Assembly (NCBI GenBank): GCA_046348545.1
Contig: JAXMEB010000002.1
Location: 248,001 to 312,000, forward strand
Direction: 5' to 3'
Origin: JAXMEB01 sp046348545
Lineage (GTDB): Bacteria; Pseudomonadota; Gammaproteobacteria; Berkiellales; Berkiellaceae
Length of the DNA: 64,000 bases
Below, piece after piece: positions 34,673 through 41,233 of this stretch (its first letter is position 1; each line of letters starts with the position of its first letter). The position numbers and the translations under genes were made by a program. The notes beneath the pieces were generated by a model, which searched no databases, was not told where the DNA came from, and saw nothing but the letters and a program-made list of their open reading frames with translations.

Positions 34673-35140
34673 TTATTTCTCAGCCAGACTCTTTAACATC
34701 CAAATCGACTTCTCATGAAAGGCTAGACGCTCAACCACCAAGTCAGCGGTGACTTCATCCTGACTAGCCGCTTTTAGTGCTTTATGGCAGGTTTCAGTCA
34801 GTGCTTCATGGCTTTGTATCATGGATTCAATCATTTGATTCGATTTTAATTGTGCAGTGGTTTCTTCCACCGAAGTGGTAGATTTAAAGTCTGCTAAACT
34901 GGCAGGTGTGTAACTATCCAGTTGTCGAATACGCTCGGCAATCCCGTCAATTGCGCTATTGAGAGCAGTATATTGTGATTCAAAAAACTCATGTAAGGTG
35001 AGAAACATCGGTCCTTTAACATTCCAATGATAGTTTAACGCCTTAACATAAAGTGTAAAGGTATCAGCAAGGAGCTTTTTAAGTTCTTTACAGACTTTTT
35101 CAGCGCTTGCATGCTCATTCTTATGTGCGACGACTTTCAT
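34673..35140 (-). CDS. dps: Dps family DNA-protection/ferritin-like protein
   Basis: Dodecameric iron-storing protein that protects DNA under starvation and oxidative stress. Ferroxidase-site segments are LNYHWNVKGPMFLTLHEFFESQY and AIDGIAERIRQLD. 155 aa is typical. It lies 2 bp upstream of the def paralogue, probably in one transcript. Confidence 0.94.
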   Translation of the reverse strand: MKVVAHKNEHASAEKVCKELKKLLADTFTLYVKALNYHWNVKGPMFLTLHEFFESQYTALNSAIDGIAERIRQLDSYTPASLADFKSTTSVEETTAQLKSNQMIESMIQSHEALTETCHKALKAASQDEVTADLVVERLAFHEKSIWMLKSLAEK

Positions 35141-35223
35141 GACTTGACTCCTGCGAGTTAATTTGTTTTAGTTCGTAGCCTTACGTTTATGTAAATTAGA
35201 GTATATCACTGAGGGAGTTTGAT

Positions 35224-35991
35224 ATGACAGGTGACAGTTTGCGAGTCTTATTGGAAAAATCTAGAATATTTTTAGAGCGTTATGAGCTTGATATTCAAGG
35301 GCAGTTAGTGATCTTTGAATCTGGTCGCGCCAGGGCCGATTCTGCAGCCATGTCTGAATGGCTTGATAGAGTCTATTTAGCCAATATTTTGCGATCTAAA
35401 AGTAAGATTTCAGACTTTGAATCTTTTTCAGCCGAAGCGCTACAACAAAAATCCGGAATCATACTAGAAAAACTGATGGATTATTTATCTCGCGCTGAAG
35501 AGGCTTTAAAAGAGGCTTGTTCTTCTACAGAGGTCAGCGCAAAATTTATTCCAGTGCATGCCCATAAGGAATTTGATCAAAAGAATAAAAAATTACTCGA
35601 AGAAGTATCAGCGCTTTTAAAAGATCCTTTACTTGAAGGGTGCGCGAAATCAAAAAAAACCTGGTTTACTAACACATTGCGTCGCATTTCAAATTTTATC
35701 CAAATTAGAACCAATTCATTCGGTTTGAATAAGGCTGAGCATGTTGAATTGGCAATGCAAAATTTAAAGCAGCTGTCGGAATATACTGACATTTTGGAAG
35801 ATGCTCCTGAAGAATATTCGACCAAGACAACTGCTAGAATGATTGGGGAACAGCATCGCTACATTCCTAAAGAAATGAATGCATGCTTAATCCAATTCAG
35901 AGCCTTACAAGCGGAGGGAGAAGCGACTTCAAAAGAAGCGGTGATGAACGTGATGACCCCTTCATTTCCGAATCCAAGAGCAACACCTTAA
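35224..35991 (+). CDS. Hypothetical helical protein
   Basis: 255 aa, predominantly helical and charged, with no recognised domain, signal peptide or membrane segment. GAGGGAGTTTG precedes the ATG. The last ~95 bp overlap antisense with the 3' end of the bioF-like gene. It is divergent from dps. An effector role is possible but nothing in the sequence shows it. Confidence 0.6.
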   Translation: MTGDSLRVLLEKSRIFLERYELDIQGQLVIFESGRARADSAAMSEWLDRVYLANILRSKSKISDFESFSAEALQQKSGIILEKLMDYLSRAEEALKEACSSTEVSAKFIPVHAHKEFDQKNKKLLEEVSALLKDPLLEGCAKSKKTWFTNTLRRISNFIQIRTNSFGLNKAEHVELAMQNLKQLSEYTDILEDAPEEYSTKTTARMIGEQHRYIPKEMNACLIQFRALQAEGEATSKEAVMNVMTPSFPNPRATP

Positions 35992-37096
35992 TAAAATGCT
36001 CCACATCCTGCAGGGTGTGTCTCGAGGTAAGACAGAGTCTGAGGCGAGCGCCATGCTGAGGGACGCTGGGTGGGCGAATGGCACCCACCCAAATACCTTG
36101 TTGTGCGAGCTTTTCTTTCAATTGCATGACTTGGTTATTATCGCCAATTAAGATAGGGATTAAGTGGCTGTCCGTACGACCTATGTTCAGGCCAACCTTA
36201 GACAAATTGGTTCGAGCTATCCTACTGAGCGCTTGTAAGGCTTTTCGTTTTTGGCTTAAGGCAGGGAGTAAATCCCAAGCCGCTTCAATGGCTGCTACGA
36301 TGGGAAAAGGCAGAGCGTTGCTATAAATCAAACCGGCACAATGATTGACTAAATACTCGTAAATTTGATTCGAGCAAGCAACAAATCCGCCTGTGCATCC
36401 CAAGGCCTTACTGAAACTACCGGTTATCATATCAATCTCATTAGCCCAAGGTTCAGTGATGCCATATCCATGGTGACCGTAGCAACCTATGCTATGGGCT
36501 TCATCGATAATTAATAAAGCATGATATTCCTGTTTAAGTCTGATTAAATGCTGGATATCGCTGATATCGCCATCCATGCCAAAGAGCGACTCAGTGATAA
36601 TAAATTTAGGATGTGAAGTGTCTTTATAGGGTTTCAATAAATTTTCGAGTGCGTTCAGATCAGAGTGAGGGTATCGAATTTCCTTGACGCGAGCATTTTG
36701 GCAAGCGATATGAAAACTAGCATGCAATAATCTATCGGAGAATACCAAGGGTTCTGATTTTAATACGGCGCGATCTAGTAAAGCGCTGAGTGCACTGGTA
36801 TTCGCTTGAAATCCAGAAGAGAAAATTAATGCCTGATCTTGCTTGAGCGACTCAGCGATTTTTTTTTCTAATTTGGCGTAGGGATTTTGATTGGGCATCA
36901 CTAATCGGGAGCCACGTTGCCCCATGCCTTGTAAGCTCGTATGCGCAAGGGCTTCCAAGATAGTGGGTTCTTGGCTTAATCCGAGGTAATCATTGGTTGT
37001 GAAATTGAGAAGAGGCTCAGCCTCCTGATGAGAGAGCGTTCGGCGTGTGTTTTGCTTTGAACGAGCCGTTAGGAAAGTGGTATAGGGATTAAACAA
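35897..37096 (-). CDS. bioF: Alpha-oxoamine synthase, BioF-like (8-amino-7-oxononanoate synthase family)
   Basis: PLP fold-type I enzyme joining an acyl-CoA or acyl-ACP to an amino acid. Segments NFTTNDYLGLS, QRGSRLV, FSSGFQANTSALSALL, IIDEAHSIGCYG and the PLP-lysine motif GSFSKALGCTGG are typical. BioF is the best fit, but 2-amino-3-ketobutyrate ligase or serine palmitoyltransferase relatives cannot be excluded, and no other biotin gene is near. The last ~25 residues (EMKGSSRSSPLLLKSLLPPLVRL) extend beyond the usual family end and fall in the overlap with the convergent gene. Confidence 0.8.
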   Translation of the reverse strand: MFNPYTTFLTARSKQNTRRTLSHQEAEPLLNFTTNDYLGLSQEPTILEALAHTSLQGMGQRGSRLVMPNQNPYAKLEKKIAESLKQDQALIFSSGFQANTSALSALLDRAVLKSEPLVFSDRLLHASFHIACQNARVKEIRYPHSDLNALENLLKPYKDTSHPKFIITESLFGMDGDISDIQHLIRLKQEYHALLIIDEAHSIGCYGHHGYGITEPWANEIDMITGSFSKALGCTGGFVACSNQIYEYLVNHCAGLIYSNALPFPIVAAIEAAWDLLPALSQKRKALQALSRIARTNLSKVGLNIGRTDSHLIPILIGDNNQVMQLKEKLAQQGIWVGAIRPPSVPQHGARLRLCLTSRHTLQDVEHFIKVLLLDSEMKGSSRSSPLLLKSLLPPLVRL

Positions 37097-37194
37097 GATA
37101 GTCAGATTACTATTTTCTTAAGAATATCCATATCAATATCATTGAGCATTTGTTTTGAGATAGATGAATGCTTCGATGTATTAACCAGTGTTTT

Positions 37195-38088
37195 TTAATT
37201 GAACAATTTTATGGTGCCTTGCGTATCTGAGATGATCTGTGGCCATATTTTTTCCCATCCTTTGTTGTGTGTTACCTCTTTTAAAACCAGATGACGTGCT
37301 GTTTGAGGGTTGCCTGCTTGGGAAATGAAATGGGCTGCGATGCTTGGTGGGACGATAGTATCTTGTTCACCAGAGAGGTGAATTTGGGAAATCGCGCGAA
37401 GCTGTTTTGCATCATGGATGGGATTTAGCGAGTCGGGTTGCGGTGTTGTGTGGTGATATTCGCTCATCATTTGATGATCGAGATCGCCTGCGACGGTAAT
37501 CAGTTTTATCACATCATTGCGCCTGGCAGCGAGCAAGGCGCTGAGGCCCCCGCCGCCTGAAAATCCAATGAGGGTGATGTGCTCAGCACCGCTTTCCTTT
37601 TTAAGTGCATCCATGGCGATTGAAAGGCTGGCAACGACTTCTGGCGCAAAGCGGTGTGAGGTCCAATATTTGGGCGCACAATGAGGGTCGTGTTTTAAGC
37701 TGTATTGGCAGGGACGCGCGAGATAGGCCACGGAGGGGTGAGGATCCAATAAGGCTAATTGAAGTGCAACCGGTTGATGGGGCGTGGGATCGGGTGAAAT
37801 TCGAGTGAAGCTAGACCAGGCATGTCCATCGCCCTCGATGTAGATATTCAGGGTCTCACTGTGTGCTGAAAAGCGTTTTAAGGTTGTCAGCTTGAAATTG
37901 CCTGCGTTTAAAACCTGTTCTTGAAAACCTTGCTGCTCAGCTTGCGATAGCGTGCGCTCTGTGGTCGCCATGGGAGAGCAGCCGGCGAGGATAGCGATTA
38001 AGAAGAGGGATAGGCAGGTACCCAAAAAATCATCTATTGTGGGTATATTTTGGCATTTGCATCTTGCTGCGACATAGTGTGTATGCAT
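37195..38088 (-). CDS. Alpha/beta-hydrolase lipoprotein with MITE fragment at the 5' end
   Basis: A serine hydrolase fold with nucleophile elbow GFSGGGG (~residue 175), an Asp in SGEQDTIVP and a His in EVTHNKGW. The lipobox LAILAGC (~residue 35) follows a hydrophobic stretch, suggesting an outer- or inner-membrane lipoprotein. Residues ~14-24 ahead of the signal peptide are encoded by a 28-bp MITE end, so the extended N-terminus is probably recent; a start nearer the signal peptide may once have been used. Substrate unknown. Confidence 0.7.
   Translation of the reverse strand: MHTHYVAARCKCQNIPTIDDFLGTCLSLFLIAILAGCSPMATTERTLSQAEQQGFQEQVLNAGNFKLTTLKRFSAHSETLNIYIEGDGHAWSSFTRISPDPTPHQPVALQLALLDPHPSVAYLARPCQYSLKHDPHCAPKYWTSHRFAPEVVASLSIAMDALKKESGAEHITLIGFSGGGGLSALLAARRNDVIKLITVAGDLDHQMMSEYHHTTPQPDSLNPIHDAKQLRAISQIHLSGEQDTIVPPSIAAHFISQAGNPQTARHLVLKEVTHNKGWEKIWPQIISDTQGTIKLFN
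38020..38047 (-). repeat. MITE left-end fragment (28 bp)
   Basis: Matches the MITE left terminus from TATACCC to TTTTCGGGT with two mismatches, minus orientation. The rest of the element is absent. Confidence 0.8.
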
Positions 38089-38135
38089 TTTTAATTTGTG
38101 ATTTTCCCAGCTTAGGTGTAAGTTATAGTTCTCTA

Positions 38136-38456
38136 TTAAATATGGCGAGATGCATCGTCTTCAAATGTGATGCGGATATTTTTTCCAGCCAAATGAGCAG
38201 CTTTCACTAAAGTTGTTAAAGTCATTGAGGTATTTTCTGGATCTAAAATACGGCTCAAGCCAGATCGACTTGTTTCTAATGCTTCAGCCATTTGAGTTTT
38301 GGTCATTAAGCCGTCATCTATTTTCTGCTGTAATAAAAAAGAAATGACACGTTTGATAGCCTCAACCTTAGCCGTAGCTAGGATACCTTCAGATTCTAGA
38401 AAATCATCGAATTCTGATCCAATGTGCTTATTTTTTCTCATGTTTAATGACCTCAT
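38136..38456 (-). CDS. HigA-type antitoxin (HTH)
   Basis: A C-terminal helix-turn-helix (LMTKTQMAEALETSRSGLSRILD) of the HigA/XRE kind, in a 106-aa protein. It follows and overlaps the toxin gene (29 bp), the order seen in higBA systems. An internal ATG at 38441 is an alternative start. The HTH probably represses its own operon. Confidence 0.85.
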   Translation of the reverse strand: MRSLNMRKNKHIGSEFDDFLESEGILATAKVEAIKRVISFLLQQKIDDGLMTKTQMAEALETSRSGLSRILDPENTSMTLTTLVKAAHLAGKNIRITFEDDASRHI

Positions 38457-38784
38457 TCATACGTCGTTTAGCCAGCGCAATATCTGCAGGTGGCGTTTTT
38501 TGGGTCTTTTTAATAAACCCATGTAATAAAATCATAGTATCGTGGTGCATGAAAAAGATAACGCGAGCTATTTTGCTCGAGCTTAATGTACTTCTGATTT
38601 CCCAAAGTCCATCACCTAAGTTACGTACCAAGGGCATCCCAAGTGGCCAACCATATTGAACGGTTTGAATATCGTGCCCTATAGTCTTTTTTTCTTCTTT
38701 ATTGAGTCTTTTCAACCAATCCCTAACGGGCTCATTCCCAACAGTTGAGCGGTAAAAATAAGCAGCGAGTGCTTTAAATTTCAT
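38428..38784 (-). CDS. HigB/Gp49-like RelE-fold toxin
   Basis: 118 aa with the phage-Gp49-like signature: PVRDWLKRLNKEEKKTIGHDIQTVQYGWPLGMPLVRNLGDGLWEIR and later ARVIFFMHHDTMILLHGFIKKTQKTP. Members are mRNA-cleaving toxins. It lies immediately upstream of the HTH antitoxin. All family blocks are present, so it is probably intact. Confidence 0.88.
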   Translation of the reverse strand: MKFKALAAYFYRSTVGNEPVRDWLKRLNKEEKKTIGHDIQTVQYGWPLGMPLVRNLGDGLWEIRSTLSSSKIARVIFFMHHDTMILLHGFIKKTQKTPPADIALAKRRMNEVIKHEKK

Positions 38785-38848
38785 CTTTATCCTTAATCCT
38801 TAAGTGTGCCAAAATTGGTACGGTTTGTCAAATATCAAAACTGGACAT

Positions 38849-38960
38849 GATGCATTACACGAAAGGATTTTCCAAGTCGGGGCATTCTAGTGAACTTTAA
38901 TCAGCCGGTAAACTGAGAGGTTAATCCTATCAATCTCGAAGCGAGAAACGATCTTCCTTT
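38849..38960. repeat. R3 repeat copy
   Basis: Begins GATGCATTACACGAAAGG and shares long stretches (AAGTCGGGGCATTCTAGTGA, ATCTTCCTTT) with copies at 40041 and 40952. It sits just upstream of the toxin gene and directly before an R2 repeat. Confidence 0.75.
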
Positions 38961-38962
38961 AG

Positions 38963-39231
38963 CTCAGTTCGGAGTTTTTGAAGGCGGGGTTGGTTTGTAA
39001 TGACGTCATTCCGCACAGCGGTCATCACACGAAGTGCGCAGCGTTGTGATGCGGAATCTAGTATTCACGCGGCCTTGGCCGCTTATGCGATTCAGCCTTT
39101 AAAAATATCAGCAATCAAATGATTAGCTGAGATTTGATAAAATTCTGGATCCCGCATCAGACGCTACACACTTCGTGTGATGACCGCTGTGCGGGATGAC
39201 GATAGTTCCCAAAAAACCCCGAACTGAGGTT
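38963..39231. repeat. R2 repeat, long form without nested MITE
   Basis: Runs from CTCAGTTCGGAG to CCGAACTGAGGTT with inverted interior segments. Compared with the copy at 20464 it shows the uninterrupted right end (GATAGTTCCCAAAAAA). The right end read on the minus strand is a terminator-like hairpin for the transposase fragment. Together with R3 it fills the gap from 38785 to 39234. Confidence 0.8.
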
Positions 39232-39234
39232 GCA

Positions 39235-39507
39235 TCAATATGATGGATGGCGAGACCGCCATCTTTTTTTTAAAGTTTCTAAAATTGAATTAAGATGACC
39301 ATATTTTGCCCATCTGTTGAAGCGATTGTATTGTGTCTTCCAATTTCCGAGATCAGCCGGTAGATCACGCCACGGGCAACCTGTTCTCACTATCCAGCAG
39401 ATAGCCTCTATAAATTGACGGTCATTCAGACCGTGTCTTCCTTTTGGTGAAGGCAATAAACGCTCTAATTTTGACCACATTGGGTCATCAATAACCATCC
39501 TTGTCAT
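39235..39507 (-). pseudogene. Truncated IS5-type transposase fragment
   Basis: Only the N-terminal ~80 residues of a transposase remain (GCPWRDLPADLGNWKTQYNRFNRWAKYG); no DDE residues follow. Its sequence differs from the transposase at 33.2 kb, so it is from another IS. The 3' end runs straight into the R2 terminus. Confidence 0.85.
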
Positions 39508-39543
39508 TTATTTTACTTCGCTATGAATAGGTTTGGTTCACTG

Positions 39544-39575
39544 AGGTCGTCATTCCCGCGAAAGCGGGAATCCAG
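39544..39575. repeat. Left 32-bp inverted repeat of the broken GIY-YIG cassette
   Basis: Perfect inverse of 39958-39989. The repeat is itself a palindrome (CATTCCCGCGAAAGCGGGAAT) and related to the solo palindrome at 4151. Confidence 0.9.
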
Positions 39576-39576
39576 G

Positions 39577-39942
39577 TTAAAGTAGGCTATTATATAAATC
39601 ATCCCAATGAGGATTTAAGCCCTCTATCAGGTCAAGTTTCCATGGTCTGCGCCATTTTTTAATCTGCTTTTCTCTTGTTATGGCTTCCATATTTTTTACT
39701 GAATCCCTCGACAAGATTTGATTTATGCTGATCAGTACGTTTAATAAGGTCACTGGTTACACCCGTATATAACGTTCCATTTCTCTTATTAGCTAATATA
39801 CCCTTCACAGCTGAATTTTCGGGGTTGTTGCCTTCGCGATTCTCACCGCAGTCATGTACTTCGTGTACACTCCTGCGTCTCGAACACTCGGCGCCTACCC
39901 GAAAAATCATCTGCTTTGGGTATATACAAAGGAATCAGCCAT
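39577..39942 (-). pseudogene. GIY-YIG nuclease gene broken by a MITE and a deletion
   Basis: The sense strand reads MADSFVYI, then a full MITE (39797-39924), then LANKRNGTLYTGVTSDLIKRTDQH...GFSKKYG. A short deletion then shifts frame, and the C-terminal part MEAITREKQIKKWRRPWKLD...NPHWDDLYNSLL continues in another frame to a stop beside the inverted repeat. Removing the MITE with one TA restores VYILANK, matching YVYILSSQ in the intact copy at 32.9 kb. The missing stretch includes the metal-ligand YYE region, so it is inactive. Confidence 0.9.
39797..39924 (-). repeat. MITE copy (full, 128 bp) inside a GIY-YIG gene
   Basis: Minus orientation, edges TATACCC and GGGTATA. The host sequence on both sides lets the empty site be rebuilt and indicates a 2-bp TA duplication. 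Confidence 0.95.
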
Positions 39943-39957
39943 GGTATAGTTTTTTTT

Positions 39958-39989
39958 CTGGATTCCCGCTTTCGCGGGAATGACGACCT
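39958..39989. repeat. Right 32-bp inverted repeat of the broken GIY-YIG cassette
   Basis: Perfect inverse of 39544-39575. It lies 16 bp upstream of the pseudogene start. Confidence 0.9.
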
Positions 39990-40040
39990 AAATGTGATTT
40001 TAATTACACGTAGCAGCACTTGCAACTTTAGGGACACGCC

Positions 40041-40135
40041 CTAGTGAACTTTAATCAGCCGGTAAACTGAAAAGCTAATCCTATCAATCGCGAGGCGAGA
40101 AACCATCTTCCTTTGTGATTTTCCCAGCTTAGGTA
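40041..40135. repeat. R3 repeat copy (5'-shortened)
   Basis: From CTAGTGAACTTTAATCAGCC to the end TGATTTTCCCAGCTTAGGTA. It directly abuts the 3' end of the HigA-like antitoxin gene. Confidence 0.7.
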
Positions 40136-40142
40136 TTGTTGT

Positions 40143-40556
40143 TCAATGCGAAGCTCTTTGTTCATTGGGTACAACTGAAAGATGCATTCCCATGGCAAGT
40201 AAAAGTTCATTGGCATTTTTAAGATAGGGATTACCATTTTCAGATAATGATTTGTACAAGCTAGTTCTACTTTTTTTAGTTTTTGCGGCTAGTGCTGCGA
40301 TTCCGCCTTGTGCTTGAATAACATTTTGAAGCGCAAGAAGAAAAACATTAATATCACCGCTTTCAAGTGCAGCATTCAGATAACCTGCAGCTTCTTCTGG
40401 CTCTTTGAGAGAGTTAATTAAATAGTCTTGATAACTAACACTTTTTACAGCAGAAGATTTTGTTTTTCTTAAGGTAGCTTTGGAGCTACTTGTGCGAGAA
40501 GAATTTTTTGGTTTCTCTTTGTTAGTTGCAGCTTTTTGAGTGCGTTTAGTCATCAT
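40143..40556 (-). CDS. Addiction-module antidote (HTH) with basic N-terminal extension
   Basis: The C-terminal ~95 residues match the antidote family of RelE/ParE-like modules (YLNAALESGDINVFLLALQNVIQAQGGIAALAAKTKKSRTSLYKSLSENGNP). The first ~45 residues are a Lys/Ser/Thr-rich extension not usual for the family. The ATG follows AGGTGA; that TGA is where the upstream toxin frame would end if its premature stop were absent, so start and coupling are well supported. Confidence 0.82.
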   Translation of the reverse strand: MMTKRTQKAATNKEKPKNSSRTSSSKATLRKTKSSAVKSVSYQDYLINSLKEPEEAAGYLNAALESGDINVFLLALQNVIQAQGGIAALAAKTKKSRTSLYKSLSENGNPYLKNANELLLAMGMHLSVVPNEQRASH

Positions 40557-40607
40557 TCACCTCGATAAATAATCTTCCCAATATGTTATTGCTTTTTTGA
40601 TATCCTT

Positions 40608-40886
40608 TTATTGAGTGGATTTATCACCACCACAAAGTAAAATAACTATTTTCTGATTCTCTTCTCCAAAATAAATACGGTATCCTGGACCAAAATCAAG
40701 TCGTAATTCAAATACTCCATGTGTTAGTGGTTTACAATCCCCAAGATTGCCTAGAGCAATACGATCGAGCCTTTCCTTGATCCGATATCTGCTTTTATTA
40801 TCTTTTAGAGATTCAAGCCATGCAGTAAAGGGCTGTTTCCCATTAGTGGAACAGTAGATTTCAATTTGTCTTTTTATAATATCCAT
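40608..40886 (-). CDS. RelE/ParE-like addiction-module toxin, truncated by a premature stop
   Basis: 92 aa: QIEIYCSTNGKQPFTAWLESLKDNKSRYRIKERLDRIALGNLGDCKPLTHGVFELRLDFGPGYRIYFGEENQKIVILLCGGDKSTQ is the standard toxin core. The TAA at 40608-40610 is followed in the same frame by KDIKKAITYWEDYLSR and then TGA overlapping the antidote's AGGTGA-ATG. Those 16 residues look like the normal family C-terminus, so the stop is probably a recent nonsense mutation. Loss of the last helix may inactivate the toxin. Confidence 0.85.
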   Translation of the reverse strand: MDIIKRQIEIYCSTNGKQPFTAWLESLKDNKSRYRIKERLDRIALGNLGDCKPLTHGVFELRLDFGPGYRIYFGEENQKIVILLCGGDKSTQ

Positions 40887-40951
40887 TTTAGATTGTATCC
40901 TATAGGATACTTTAAGTCAAGGTTAGTTAAGGTAATGATTAAAAAGGGATA

Positions 40952-41132
40952 GGATGCATTACACGAAAGGATTTTCCAAGTCGGGGCATTCTAGTGAATT
41001 TAAATAAGCTGGTAAACTTGACTGCTAAGCATATCAATCGCGAAGCGAGAAACGATCTTCCTTTGTAAAAGGAAGAGGCCCGTAGGGTAGAGATGGATTT
41101 TATTTTCCTTTGTGATTTTCCCAGCTTAGGTA
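40952..41132. repeat. R3 repeat copy (longest)
   Basis: From GGATGCATTACACGAAAGG to TGATTTTCCCAGCTTAGGTA, with an internal AGGAAGAGGCCCGTAGG segment. It fills most of the gap between the toxin and the first autotransporter; the remaining ~100 bp to the ATG is AT-rich 5' leader shared with the second autotransporter. Confidence 0.75.
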
Positions 41133-41233
41133 TTCCTTGATATGGTTTCATTCATTTGTGGTTTGTTAACCACTTTAGTTTGTTGGAATTATTACTTACG
41201 AACTACTTCAACCTTAAACATGAGTGATGGACT

